Part shown: piece after piece, positions 1-8,036 of the stretch
Position numbering within the stretch: position 1 is the stretch's first letter
Layout of the letters: each line of letters begins with the position of its first letter
DNA from: Gammaproteobacteria bacterium
GTDB lineage: Bacteria > Pseudomonadota > Gammaproteobacteria > Steroidobacterales > GCA-2729495
Reading direction: 5' to 3'
Length of the DNA stretch: 64,000 nt
Assembly: GCA_024229935.1 (NCBI GenBank)
Contig: JAAERX010000005.1
Span: 1-64,000 of the forward strand
Position numbers and translations under genes: made by a program
Notes under the pieces: generated by a model
The model's input: only the letters and a program-made list of their open reading frames with translations
Database searches by the model: none
What the model was told of the DNA's origin: nothing

Positions 1-107
1 AATCAGTGTGAGCTAGCCGCTCCTTTCAGTCACCGAATATGGCTGGCGCCATGCTCAAGCCAACAGCCTTATATGGCATCCTTTAAAATACGCGGAGGGT
101 CAACGAT

Positions 108-464
108 GTGATTCTATTTCTTGCTCATCTTATATTTACAGCAGGCTTGCTGCTTATAGTTGCAAATCTCGTTGAGGGCATTCAGATAAAGGGCTGGGGC
201 CCAGCGGTACTTGGCGCATTTATTCTTGGAATTGCTAATGCATGCATACGCCCCCTTATGATTTTGCTCACAGTCCCACTGACTGTAATAACCTTTGGAC
301 TTTTCTTGCTCGTTGTGAATGGAGTGATGCTGCAATTAACAGCAGCACTAACACCAGGAGTAAAAGTGAATGGCTGCGGGGCTGGAATTATTGGCGGCAT
401 TGTCCTGACATTACTCAATCTAGGAATTGCTCTCATCTTGGGTGCATCATTGACCATTATATAA
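108..464 (+). CDS. Phage holin family 4-like (YvlD-type) small membrane protein
   Basis: The 118-residue protein is almost entirely hydrophobic, with about four membrane segments separated by short loops and a conserved-looking N-A-C-I-R-P-L turn near residue 45. This pattern fits the 'phage holin family' / YvlD membrane proteins, which are common in bacterial chromosomes and mostly not phage genes. The start is GTG at 108, supported by a GGAGGG ribosome site at 94-99; the overlapping ATG at 106 runs straight into a stop. No phage gene lies nearby, so a lysis role is not implied. Its cellular function is unknown. Confidence 0.8.
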   Translation: MILFLAHLIFTAGLLLIVANLVEGIQIKGWGPAVLGAFILGIANACIRPLMILLTVPLTVITFGLFLLVVNGVMLQLTAALTPGVKVNGCGAGIIGGIVLTLLNLGIALILGASLTII

Positions 465-479
465 CCTATCAAATAGGGT

Positions 480-495
480 CACAGCCTTGGCTGTG
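480..495. repeat. Short inverted repeat after the holin-like gene
   Basis: CACAGC and GCTGTG flank a CTTG loop 15 bases after the stop codon at 464. The stem is perfect but has no T-run behind it, so it may be a weak terminator or an RNA-processing hairpin. Confidence 0.4.
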
Positions 496-551
496 GGGAC
501 GTACTAACATGCACCCCTTTTTGCGACGTCATATTACAAAAGGAAAAATTT

Positions 552-932
552 ATGAAGACTAAGAGACACGGCCTAGCCATCGGTATTGAGAGAACGGGGG
601 ATAATTTTTTTCTTTCTTTAAAGGCCCAAGGCAAACTTACTCATAAAGACTATGAAATAATTACCCCAATGCTAGATTCAGCGCTGGACAAAGTTAAATT
701 ACCGAAGATTAGAGCTCTAATTGATGGAACTGAATTGGATGGCTGGGAAACTAGAGCTGCGTGGGATGATTTCAAAATTGGCCTAAAGCACGGCAATGAA
801 TTTGAAAAAGTTTCTATTTATGGCAACAAAAAGTGGCAAGAATTAGCTGCCAAAATTGGCGGATGGTTTGTGGCAGGCGAAATTAAATATTTTGACAACG
901 AAAATGATGCCCTAGATTGGCTAAATGAATAA
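552..932 (+). CDS. SpoIIAA-like (STAS/SEC14-type) domain protein
   Basis: This 126-residue soluble protein matches the SpoIIAA-like family along its whole length: an N-terminal beta-rich part, a central D-G-T-E-L-D-G-W-E motif, then F-K-I-G-L-K-H and K-K-W-Q-E, and an ending of the type Y-F-D-N-E-N-D-A-L-D-W-L. The fold resembles anti-sigma-factor antagonists, but proteins of this subgroup have no established role and usually lack the phosphorylated serine. An AAAGGAAAAA ribosome site precedes the ATG. There is no anti-sigma factor or kinase nearby to suggest a partner-switching role. Confidence 0.85.
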   Translation: MKTKRHGLAIGIERTGDNFFLSLKAQGKLTHKDYEIITPMLDSALDKVKLPKIRALIDGTELDGWETRAAWDDFKIGLKHGNEFEKVSIYGNKKWQELAAKIGGWFVAGEIKYFDNENDALDWLNE

Positions 933-1097
933 TATAATAAGTTACCACTGTAAATAATGATGGATAGATCAGGCGCCGGTGGAATCCTTCTTAGTAATAA
1001 TGCAACAAGCGCTACAGGTAGTAATTCAAAGCATGAACAATGAACTTCAGGCAATCAGCTGTTGTGCGCGTTAGCGCGCCAAAGGCATGGAGCAAAG

Positions 1098-2018
1098 ATG
1101 AAGCACATCATTTTAATTCTCATCCTCAGTCTGGCACAGGCAGCCTCTGAACCAGCTAACGTTAAGGCTGGTGAGATTGGAGCAACAGCGCAAAACAGTC
1201 ACATTGCATACGGTGGCCGATTGTTCGACATGTGGTACGAAGAGGTTGAAACTGATTTTGAGCCAGACAACCCAGAAACACCCCTAGCAGACGGCAGCGG
1301 CGGGCCCAATGGTGACGGCACACTGAACAACGCAGCAGGTTCGCCCATACTCAACAGTGGTCATAGTTACAGGCTAAAAAATCTCTTTGGCTGGGATTTA
1401 CGCGGCGATGCAGGAATTTACGGCCACAATTATCAGGCTAAAGAATTTATCCTGTCATTGGGCCCACTCAGTCCTCAGTACGCCGGCATGACTCGTGCTC
1501 AATGGATTCAACGCTTAACTACCGGAGAAGGCAACCTGCCCGCTTATGGTGACGTACTAAACCAGGCACAGATTGAAGCACTTGTTGATTACATGCTGGC
1601 AATACGTGACAGAAAATTGCCGTATCCGGATGATCTGTATGCGCTATCAGTTGATTCACCAAAAGGCTTTGTACTTGCGCCCGGCGGCGATGCGACCGCC
1701 GGTCATAAATTTTACCAGGAACAATGTGCAGAATGTCATGGTGAGGATGCAGCCAATATTATCTTTGACAACGGAGAACAAACATTAGGCATGCACGCAC
1801 GCTACTACGGTTATGCCATCGCTATGATTACGCTTGTCGGTGAGCCTGGGTCAGATATGGGGCCGCAGATCTCTGCTAATTTAAGCGTCACAGAACAAAC
1901 AAAAAAGTTACTCGACCTGCTTGCCGCACTTTGTGACCGCACGCGTTACCCACGTGGTAATGCGACGGACCCAGATGTACCTGATAACGACCCACGATGT
2001 GGCACATACCTGCGCTAA
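1098..2018 (+). CDS. Exported c-type cytochrome with one intact heme site and a lost first heme site
   Basis: This is a 306-residue periplasmic cytochrome c with an N-terminal signal peptide (hydrophobic stretch about residues 3-13). ATG 1098 is chosen over the upstream in-frame 1062 because it gives a clean signal peptide and has GGAG at 1089-1092. One heme-binding motif, C-A-E-C-H, is at residues 210-214. The N-terminal half also looks like a cytochrome c domain: G-G-R-L-F-D near residue 35 and a closing helix with L-P-A-Y-G-D. At the place where related diheme proteins, as I recall them, carry C-K-E-C-H-G-W-D, this one reads L-K-N-L-F-G-W-D (residues 93-100). It is probably an electron carrier; its partner is unknown. 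The cupin gene follows 11 bases later. Confidence 0.85.
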   Translation: MKHIILILILSLAQAASEPANVKAGEIGATAQNSHIAYGGRLFDMWYEEVETDFEPDNPETPLADGSGGPNGDGTLNNAAGSPILNSGHSYRLKNLFGWDLRGDAGIYGHNYQAKEFILSLGPLSPQYAGMTRAQWIQRLTTGEGNLPAYGDVLNQAQIEALVDYMLAIRDRKLPYPDDLYALSVDSPKGFVLAPGGDATAGHKFYQEQCAECHGEDAANIIFDNGEQTLGMHARYYGYAIAMITLVGEPGSDMGPQISANLSVTEQTKKLLDLLAALCDRTRYPRGNATDPDVPDNDPRCGTYLR

Positions 2019-2029
2019 CTGACAGAGCT

Positions 2030-2443
2030 ATGAAAAAATTAGCGTTATTAGTAGCACTTTTATTGCCAGTCTCTGTTTATGCATTAGACAGTAAGCCAAT
2101 CATAGTAGAGGAATTAACAAAAACCACAAAAAGCTGGGACGGTTCTGAGTTGCCCTCGTACAAGAAAGGGCAGCCTGAAATTACTATTTTAAGAATTACG
2201 GTTCAACCTAACGTAGAACTACCCTGGCACACTCACCCAATAATTAATGCGGGCATTATGGTCAAGGGCAAACTCACTGTAATTACCAAATCCGGGGAAA
2301 AGCATGAATTGGTCGCCGGCGACACAATTGTAGAGGTCACAGGTAAAATACACAGGGGCATCAACAATGGGAACGAGCCAGCCGAGATTATTGTATTTTA
2401 TGCGGGTATAGTAAAAACACCATTAACAATTAAAGTTGAGTAA
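2030..2443 (+). CDS. Exported cupin-domain protein
   Basis: The 137-residue protein has a signal peptide (K-K-L followed by a hydrophobic core ending V-Y-A near residue 18) and one cupin barrel. The metal-site motif W-H-T-H-P is near residue 65, with the second cupin motif (G-D-T-I-V-E-V-T-G-K-I-H) near residue 105. ATG 2030 is preferred over the in-frame upstream 1997, which would overlap the cytochrome gene and bury the signal peptide. The gene follows the cytochrome by 11 bases and is probably co-transcribed. Whether it binds a metal or a small molecule, or has catalytic activity, cannot be told. Confidence 0.8.
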   Translation: MKKLALLVALLLPVSVYALDSKPIIVEELTKTTKSWDGSELPSYKKGQPEITILRITVQPNVELPWHTHPIINAGIMVKGKLTVITKSGEKHELVAGDTIVEVTGKIHRGINNGNEPAEIIVFYAGIVKTPLTIKVE

Positions 2444-2563
2444 AATATTTTCAGAGTTAAGCTTATAGCATGGCGCCTCATAACCAGTGCTGCAACCTGA
2501 CCAGATTTCATCTGGCCACTGTTACGCGTATTAAAAGACGATAAATAAATTGGAGCATACACA

Positions 2564-3049
2564 ATGAAAAAACACATCATCCACATTACAAGCATTCTGC
2601 TTTTTATTCTGAGTCAGGCCGCAACGGGCTCTTCATTTGCCAGTAATGAAACCCAGGCAGTTAAGGCCGCTGTAGATAATTTTTATCTGGCCCTAAATTC
2701 TATGTTTATTGGTGATGTGCAACCAATGGAACAAATATGGTCGCACAAAGATGATGTTACGTATATGGGCCCAGCAGGCGGTTTGCATGTTGGTTGGCAA
2801 CAGGTGCTAGCTGACTGGGAGCAACAAGCTAAGTTGAAGCTGGGGGGAAAGGTGGAACCAAAAGACATGCAAATTACGGTTGGACGTGACCTTGCGATTA
2901 TCAGTAATTATGAAGTCGGCGAGAACACCGGCCCCGACGGAAAGATTGAGGACGTTACTATCCGGGCTACAAACCTATTTCGCATGGAAGATGGAGCGTG
3001 GAAAATGATAGGTCATCACACTGACCTGCTTCCCTTTCTTAATGAATAA
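2564..3049 (+). CDS. Exported NTF2-like / SnoaL-type protein
   Basis: The 161-residue protein has an N-terminal signal peptide of about 25 residues (basic M-K-K-H, then a hydrophobic stretch) followed by one nuclear-transport-factor-2-like domain. Typical elements are an opening helix with V-D-N-F-Y, the segment I-W-S-H-K-D-D-V-T-Y-M-G-P-A-G-G, and the closing strand D-G-A-W-K-M-I-G-H-H-T. Such domains bind small molecules or act as isomerases, hydrolases or folding scaffolds, so the reaction cannot be inferred. It is the third exported protein in a row after the cytochrome and the cupin. Confidence 0.75.
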   Translation: MKKHIIHITSILLFILSQAATGSSFASNETQAVKAAVDNFYLALNSMFIGDVQPMEQIWSHKDDVTYMGPAGGLHVGWQQVLADWEQQAKLKLGGKVEPKDMQITVGRDLAIISNYEVGENTGPDGKIEDVTIRATNLFRMEDGAWKMIGHHTDLLPFLNE

Positions 3050-3359
3050 TTGAAATATAGCCAGTACGATGGCTGAAAAGGCTGAACAAATCTTTCATTA
3101 TTGAAAGGATTTGTAGCTGCCCCTGTCTCCTGTCACACTCCAAAGCATTGGCCTTGTGACAAAGCCTCTTAAAACAAGCTGGATAAAACTTTTGCACTTT
3201 ATGTTTATAAATATTGAGCCATTTTGAATAAGTCATCTGAAGCAACCAAAGCAGTCACTCTATTCTCGACCGCAAATCTCATGACTTGCTCTGTATCTTT
3301 AGCCCAGATGCGCCAAACCAGCTTTTGGATAACCGCTGTTGCAAACGTTAGGAGGCACT
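3050..3359. other. 310-bp gap between NTF2-like gene and marC
   Basis: No gene is supported here. The gap holds the hairpin at 3086-3114 and a GGAGG ribosome site just before marC. A minus-strand open frame at 3039-3245 has no ribosome site and no recognisable composition. Confidence 0.5.
3086..3114. repeat. Inverted repeat, possible transcription or RNA-stability hairpin
   Basis: A 12-base-pair stem (left arm ACAAATCTTTCA, right arm TGAAA-G-GATTTGT with one bulged G at 3107) closes on a four-base TTAT loop 37 bases after the NTF2-like gene. No T-run follows, so it is not a classical intrinsic terminator. Confidence 0.5.
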
Positions 3360-3992
3360 ATGGATAATACGGCAGTTCATTTCTTCACAGTATTTATGGC
3401 TTTCTTTGCCATCATGAATCCCGTAGCAAACGGGTCACTTTTTATTGGTCTCACTCAGGACAATGATTCAACTGCACGCTCATTGATTGCTCTGCGCGCT
3501 GTTGCCGTGGCATTTATCATCGTCTCAGCCTTTGCGATTGGTGGCAGAGAGATTTTCTCGATTTTCGGAATTACCCTGCCAGCCTTTCGTATCGCCGGCG
3601 GACTAATGATTGGCGCTATTGGTTATCACATGCTCCAAGGTGAGCAATCAACTTTATGCACGCCAAGCAATGATGACAATGAAAAGAGTAGTGGAGCTGC
3701 TTTAGACATGGCAATTACTCCTCTAGGAATGCCGGTCCTTGCTGGGCCTGGCACTATCGCTACGGCAATGAATTATACAGCAGAATCAACTGTGGCCGAA
3801 ATTACAAGAGTTCTCGCAGCATTTGGATTAATGTGTTTTATTACATTTTTAGCGTTTATTGGCGGGCAATGGTTAGCTAAAGTGCTTGGGCAAAATGGAA
3901 TAAAAGTTATCTCTCGCCTCATGGGGCTAATACTTGCAGTCATAGGCGTTCAAATGCTTATAGCAGGCGTACGTGGTGCCGTGGCAGCGTAA
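3360..3992 (+). CDS. MarC family integral membrane protein
   Basis: The 210-residue protein has about six membrane segments and the MarC family pattern: F-F-A-I-M-N-P-V-A-N in the first segment, G-I-T-L-P-A-F-R-I-A-G-G in the second third, and A-I-T-P-L-G-M-P-V-L-A-G-P-G-T-I in the middle. ATG 3360 has GGAGG at 3351-3355 and is chosen over the in-frame 3339. MarC proteins sit in the inner membrane; the link to multiple antibiotic resistance is historical and the transported substrate is not established. It appears to be transcribed alone. Confidence 0.85.
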   Translation: MDNTAVHFFTVFMAFFAIMNPVANGSLFIGLTQDNDSTARSLIALRAVAVAFIIVSAFAIGGREIFSIFGITLPAFRIAGGLMIGAIGYHMLQGEQSTLCTPSNDDNEKSSGAALDMAITPLGMPVLAGPGTIATAMNYTAESTVAEITRVLAAFGLMCFITFLAFIGGQWLAKVLGQNGIKVISRLMGLILAVIGVQMLIAGVRGAVAA

Positions 3993-4140
3993 TCCGGTCA
4001 CGGCCATTGACAGCCAAATGCAGCTCACGCCAGACCTTAATCACAGGCGCTATGTATTATTAAAAGTTACAACTTTATATTCGAATCAGTCACTTCAAAC
4101 ATAACCTTCATTATTTCACCAATAATCAAAAGTAAAGAAA

Positions 4141-4347
4141 ATGAACAAAGGTGCAGTTCGGTGGTTTAATACCAATAAAGGTTTCGGCTGTATTACACCT
4201 GAAGATGGCGGTAAAGGCCTGCTTATAAAGCATACAAATGGATGCTCAAAGCACTATATAGCTTCCCTTTACCTATTTGCCTATTTGCCTTGCAGGATTC
4301 TTCAGGGAGGTTATATTAGAGACTATGGCTATCAGCAATTTCTTTAA
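4141..4347 (+). pseudogene. Truncated cold-shock (CspA-type) gene fragment
   Basis: The first 28 or so residues are a clear cold-shock domain start: G-A-V-R-W-F-N, then K-G-F-G-C-I (RNP1 motif, with Cys in place of the usual Phe) and P-E-D-G-G-K-G. The similarity then stops. The expected V-F-V-H RNP2 motif is replaced by L-L-I-K-H, and the following residues look like random translation. No continuation of the domain is visible in the other frames. A full cold-shock protein is about 70 residues with a second half that is absent here, so this is probably a decayed gene. Its end overlaps the next gene. Confidence 0.65.
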
Positions 4348-4531
4348 AACCAAAAATATTAAGATTTTCTTCACCGGATTCGCAGTGACGCTTGTCGCCA
4401 CTATTATGATAGTGCTGGAAATTGATTTCCCCTATACCGCATGGTTGTGGTGGGCTGGATTCCTTATCTGTCTGGTCGGCATGATTATGGTAATACGTGA
4501 TGTAACAGGCATCTCAAAGAAACGCGATTAG
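4325..4531 (+). CDS. Small two-helix membrane protein, unknown function
   Basis: The 68-residue protein starts with a basic N-terminus (F-F-K-T-K-N-I-K), has two hydrophobic segments at about residues 14-30 and 36-55, and ends in a basic tail K-K-R-D. ATG 4325 is chosen because the upstream in-frame extension to 4277 reads through the degraded cold-shock region; a GGGAGG site lies rather far upstream at 4305-4310. I do not recognise the family. Confidence 0.55.
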   Translation: MAISNFFKTKNIKIFFTGFAVTLVATIMIVLEIDFPYTAWLWWAGFLICLVGMIMVIRDVTGISKKRD

Positions 4532-4589
4532 CGACCAAAACAACTATCTACTGCCTGCAATGCCCTTTCTGAGCTTTGCCAGGCTTGCG

Positions 4590-4781
4590 CTAGGCCAGCC
4601 CCAAACGTATATACCAGGACGCAAACATCAGCATTGCGAGCACCATAAGGACAGTCACTCCAATAGCCACAGCCGGAGTCAGCTTGCCCTTACCTCCAGC
4701 GACATGATTATTCATCGCATAGGCAAGGAAAATATAGCAAATTACTATGAGCCCAAGAAACTCAATTCCCAGAATAATCAT
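4590..4781 (-). CDS. Small two-helix membrane protein, unknown function
   Basis: The minus-strand frame encodes 63 residues with two convincing membrane segments (about 3-22 and 37-58) separated by a short polar G-G-K-G-K loop. That composition is much more protein-like than the overlapping plus-strand frame, which is rich in His, Ser and Gln and has no ribosome site. No strong ribosome site is visible for this gene either, so the call rests on composition. Function unknown. Confidence 0.5.
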   Translation of the reverse strand: MIILGIEFLGLIVICYIFLAYAMNNHVAGGKGKLTPAVAIGVTVLMVLAMLMFASWYIRLGLA

Positions 4782-4920
4782 AAATCTCTGGCTTAAATAC
4801 TAAAAATTGGCACTATAATAGCCTATCTGGTTTGTTCAGCCCATTACTGAACAGGCAGGCAACATCCACCCAGGCTAACTATTAGCTGGTATTTTTTTAG
4901 TTGTAAATGAAATTGTAGCA

Positions 4921-5118
4921 ATGAGCAATCAAACATTTGGCAACCAGTTCTTTTTTACCTTGGCTATTGTTTTCGTGCCCGTATTTCTGGCTTTTCGCTA
5001 TTTTGAAAGTACCGGCAGCATGCCAAGCCTTGGGCTCGGTAATACTATTGCCACCGCCCTGGTACTCTCAGCTATTCCCGCCATACTGATAGCGATCTGG
5101 CGTTTTCTAAAAAAATAG
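4921..5118 (+). CDS. Small two-helix membrane protein, unknown function
   Basis: The 65-residue protein has hydrophobic segments at about residues 10-25 and 40-60 and a basic end (W-R-F-L-K-K). It is followed after one base by the next membrane gene, so the two are probably translated from one message. I do not recognise a family. Confidence 0.6.
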   Translation: MSNQTFGNQFFFTLAIVFVPVFLAFRYFESTGSMPSLGLGNTIATALVLSAIPAILIAIWRFLKK

Positions 5119-5119
5119 G

Positions 5120-5518
5120 GTGGCCAGTAAACCCAACAGCATCATTAATGGCTGCATGGGAATATGCGTCATTGCAGCCTTCTCTGTATATAAGGCATTT
5201 ACACCTGCTACTGGCCCAGAAAGCACCCAGAATATTCCTGAATTCATCCTGTTAGGGGTTGTCGTCTATCTTTTTGGCCTTATGCTGGTCTGGTCACGTA
5301 ACCCTTGGGGCCGCTGGCTGTTATTTATTTGGTTTATCGCCCCCTTGTTTCTGAGCGCCTATACCGATGCCATGATAATAGATCAGGATTTCAACCAATT
5401 ACTGGGCCAAAGACTGTTCCAGTCCTGGGTTAGTCTGTTATATATATTTTCACTTGTATCACTTTTTCTGCCCTCATCTAGCCAATGGCTTAAAGGTGAT
5501 GCACATGAGGAAAGTTAA
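5120..5518 (+). CDS. Four-helix integral membrane protein, unknown function
   Basis: The 132-residue protein has about four hydrophobic segments and a W-S-R-N-P-W-G-R-W loop between the second and third. It starts with GTG at 5120, one base after the preceding stop, which implies translational coupling. Its C-terminus overlaps the start of the S4-domain gene. I cannot assign a family. Confidence 0.65.
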   Translation: MASKPNSIINGCMGICVIAAFSVYKAFTPATGPESTQNIPEFILLGVVVYLFGLMLVWSRNPWGRWLLFIWFIAPLFLSAYTDAMIIDQDFNQLLGQRLFQSWVSLLYIFSLVSLFLPSSSQWLKGDAHEES

Positions 5519-5717
5519 GCTCACAAAGGAGCCTGTCCCGCTCTATAAAATACTTAAGTTTGAAGGCATTTTTGCCAGTGGCGGTGAAGCAAAGACAGCT
5601 ATAGCTGAAGGCCTTGTTAGTGTTAATGGAGCAACAGAAATTAAAAAACGAAAAAAAATTGTTTCAGGCGATATCATTGAATTTTCTGATAAAAAGCTCC
5701 AAATCGAACTAATCTAA
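5505..5717 (+). CDS. S4-domain RNA-binding protein (YaaA/YbcJ type)
   Basis: The 70-residue protein is a single S4 RNA-binding domain: a helix with Y-K-I-L-K-F-E-G-I, the loop A-S-G-G-E-A-K, then E-G-L-V-S-V-N-G and a closing basic strand K-K-R-K-K-I-V-S-G-D. ATG 5505 is best served by the AAAGG at 5492-5496; the in-frame ATGs at 5499 and 5454 fit less well. The start lies inside the preceding gene (14-base overlap), suggesting coupling. Proteins of this size bind structured RNA or ribosomal subunits; the exact target is not known. Confidence 0.85.
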   Translation: MRKVKLTKEPVPLYKILKFEGIFASGGEAKTAIAEGLVSVNGATEIKKRKKIVSGDIIEFSDKKLQIELI

Positions 5718-5770
5718 AGTCATAGTTCACGGCTTCACACTAATACCCACCAACTCATTTAAGACTGCAT

Positions 5771-6013
5771 ATGAAAAAAATAAAAAATGAGAAAGAGCTC
5801 ATCAAGAAGGCTATTAATATTGGCGTAAAATATGCTGAAAACCGTGGGGCCGTTGAATTTGAAGCCACAGATTCAGCGCATGAAAAATTGGAATATATTT
5901 ATCGCCTGCTTGTCCACGACAAGTTATTACAGCCACTCCCGGAGAATCAGGTGTCTCAAAAGGCCATTCGTCATAAGCTGGCTATCTGGGCCTCCAAGCA
6001 AAAACTTAAATGA
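5771..6013 (+). CDS. Small conserved protein, probably DUF5062 family
   Basis: This 80-residue, charged, helical protein begins K-K-I-K-N-E-K-E-L and carries Y-I-Y-R-L-L-V-H-D-K-L followed by Q-P-L-P-E-N. That order resembles the DUF5062 family of small gammaproteobacterial proteins as I remember it. No function is established for the family. The gene stands alone and converges on comF. Family assignment is moderately sure; the reading frame is well supported by composition. Confidence 0.65.
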   Translation: MKKIKNEKELIKKAINIGVKYAENRGAVEFEATDSAHEKLEYIYRLLVHDKLLQPLPENQVSQKAIRHKLAIWASKQKLK

Positions 6014-6071
6014 TGCTGGCTACCATTGACACTATTGTGTCGCCCAACAGGCGATGCCCCTGATAGTTTTG

Positions 6072-6830
6072 TTAAACGGTACGAGCAACAGCCCAAACCT
6101 GCACTTCATTTGCACCAGCAAATTTAAGCATTCTGCTAATTTCTTTTACTGTTGCACAAGTTGTAACCACATCATCCAGTAATGCAATTTTTGCGCCGCT
6201 CAAATCACCGCTGACTGCAAAAGAACCCCGCAGATTTTCTAGTCTGGCTGTACGACCAAGCTTCATCTGAGCAGGTGTATTACGTATCCGTCGTACTATT
6301 TGCCGCTTAACGGGCAAATAAATATTTCTGGCAACATGCTCTGCAATTAACTCGGCCTGATTAAATGTTCGCTGCAGTTGCCGCAGTGGGTGCAAGGGCA
6401 CTGGCACTAACAAATCAGGCGCCCTTATTTCTTTTGTTAGTAATGCCTTGCGTAAATGCATAGACAGCAACTCACCCAATACACGTGCATAAGGAAGCGT
6501 TTTACGGAACTTTAATGCTGCCAGCATTTGTGCAACTGGATATTCATACGCCAGCGCAATGACATATGGGTCAGGCGCTGATTGACTGCTTAAGCAACTG
6601 CCACATAAGCGCAAACCACTGTCGGGCAATGGGATAGCACAGCCACAGCAGGCATGCCCAAGCCAGGGCAAGTCTTCCAGACAAGCCGGGCAGATATCCA
6701 TACCCGCCGCCGGATCACTGCACAACACACAGCGCCAGGGGGAAATTCCAGTCAGTAGCCTGTCAACTAAAGAGGTGGCTACAGGTTGACAGGCGTCATA
6801 AGCCTTTTGATACTTCACGTTAATACTCAA
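6072..6830 (-). CDS. comF: ComF family phosphoribosyltransferase-like protein
   Basis: The 252-residue protein has the ComF layout: an N-terminal zinc-ribbon-like segment with C-V-L-C, C-P-A-C, C-C-G-C and C-G-S-C pairs, the middle motif V-P-V-P-L-H, and a C-terminal PRPP-binding loop L-L-D-D-V-V-T-T. ComF homologues are needed for DNA uptake in transformable bacteria and related proteins (GntX) occur widely. In the PRPP loop the usual Gly after T-T is Cys (T-T-C-A-T-V). It is divergent from bioB, an arrangement found in other gammaproteobacteria. Confidence 0.9.
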   Translation of the reverse strand: MSINVKYQKAYDACQPVATSLVDRLLTGISPWRCVLCSDPAAGMDICPACLEDLPWLGHACCGCAIPLPDSGLRLCGSCLSSQSAPDPYVIALAYEYPVAQMLAALKFRKTLPYARVLGELLSMHLRKALLTKEIRAPDLLVPVPLHPLRQLQRTFNQAELIAEHVARNIYLPVKRQIVRRIRNTPAQMKLGRTARLENLRGSFAVSGDLSGAKIALLDDVVTTCATVKEISRMLKFAGANEVQVWAVARTV

Positions 6831-6944
6831 CTTTTAATTCGCCCAGTTACATGCCCCCGGTATACCTCATGGCATGCATATGGCCAATTTTTAGCAATAG
6901 TAACGCGGTAGAGAAAGCTGCATTTATAAGGAAACGAGTAACAA

Positions 6945-8021
6945 ATGGACGGCTCGAGGCAAAACACACAAGCACAGAATGCTCAGGACACACCTATTAA
7001 TAAGCTTGACCTGGGTTCACCTGACTGGGCCACGCTGGCTCAAGGCACACCACGTACAGACTGGTCACTGGATGAAGTACGTGCGCTTTATGCAGCCCCG
7101 TTTACTGATCTGATTTATAGCGCCCAACAAGTGCACCGCCTGCATTTTGATCCGAAGCAAATACAAATCAGCACTTTATTAAGTATTAAGACTGGCGGCT
7201 GCTCAGAAGACTGTGGCTATTGCCCACAAAGTGTCCGCTACGATGCAGGTGTGGAAAATGAGCCCCTGCTGGAACTGGATGACGTTATAAAAAATGCCCA
7301 GGTTGCCAAAAATGAAGGCGCTACTCGCTTTTGCATGGGTGCTGCATGGCGCTCACCCAAACCAAAACAAATGGACAAAGTTGTCGCAATGGTAAAAGCC
7401 GTTAGTGACCTCGGCATGGAAACCTGCGGAACCTTCGGTATGCTTGAGGCTGAACAGGCACAGCAACTTAAAGAGGCCGGCCTTGACTACTACAACCATA
7501 ATCTTGATACCTCTGAAAATTACTACGCACAGGTTATTACCACACGCACCTACCAGCATCGTTTGGACACCTTACAGTCAGTACGTGATGCGGGCCTGAA
7601 AGTCTGCTGTGGCGGTATTGTAGGTATGGGTGAAAGCGAAATTGACCGCGCTGAATTACTGCATACACTTGCTACCCTGCCAGAGCATCCAGGCAGCGTG
7701 CCTATTAACCAGCTGGTACAGGTTGAGGGCACCCCACTTAGCGCCATAGACACGACAGAAAATTTTGACCCTATTGAGTTCGTACGCATTATTGCTGTTG
7801 CACGTATATTAATGCCAGCATCACATGTACGCCTGTCTGCGGGTCGTGAAGCAATGAGTGATGAAACTCAAGCGCTGGCTTTTCTTGCTGGGGCTAATTC
7901 AATTTTCTATGGTGAAAAACTACTGACCACTGACAATCCTGATACACAAGAAGACCGTCAGCTGATGCAACGACTCGGCATGGAACCAGAACCCTACTGC
8001 ACCAGTAAACAAAACACCTAA
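6945..8021 (+). CDS. bioB: Biotin synthase
   Basis: This radical-SAM enzyme inserts sulfur into dethiobiotin to make biotin, in the cytoplasm. The [4Fe-4S] cysteine motif is C86-x3-C90-x2-C93 within [12 protein letters not shown]. Other family marks are Y-N-H-N-L-D-T and Y-C-C-G-G-type [11 protein letters not shown]. The 358-residue length is slightly above the usual 340-350 because of an N-terminal extension of about 25 polar residues. AAGGAAAC lies just upstream of ATG 6945. bioC follows after 15 bases. Confidence 0.97.
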   Translation: MDGSRQNTQAQNAQDTPINKLDLGSPDWATLAQGTPRTDWSLDEVRALYAAPFTDLIYSAQQVHRLHFDPKQIQISTLLSIKTGGCSEDCGYCPQSVRYDAGVENEPLLELDDVIKNAQVAKNEGATRFCMGAAWRSPKPKQMDKVVAMVKAVSDLGMETCGTFGMLEAEQAQQLKEAGLDYYNHNLDTSENYYAQVITTRTYQHRLDTLQSVRDAGLKVCCGGIVGMGESEIDRAELLHTLATLPEHPGSVPINQLVQVEGTPLSAIDTTENFDPIEFVRIIAVARILMPASHVRLSAGREAMSDETQALAFLAGANSIFYGEKLLTTDNPDTQEDRQLMQRLGMEPEPYCTSKQNT

Positions 8022-8036
8022 TCAAGCTGACAGACC

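Noticed and set aside
108-464. Prophage remnant suggested by the holin-like gene
   Set aside because: No integrase, lysin, terminase or structural phage gene is nearby, and YvlD-type proteins are ordinary chromosomal genes.
3039-3245. 68-residue minus-strand open frame downstream of the NTF2-like gene
   Set aside because: No ribosome site, mixed composition with scattered Cys, Lys and His, and no family resemblance; it overlaps the end of a real gene.
4560-4796. 78-residue plus-strand open frame
   Set aside because: It is the antisense of a much more convincing two-helix membrane gene and is full of His, Ser and Gln.
6831-6944. BirA operator between comF and bioB
   Set aside because: No TTGTAAACC-type inverted repeat is visible.
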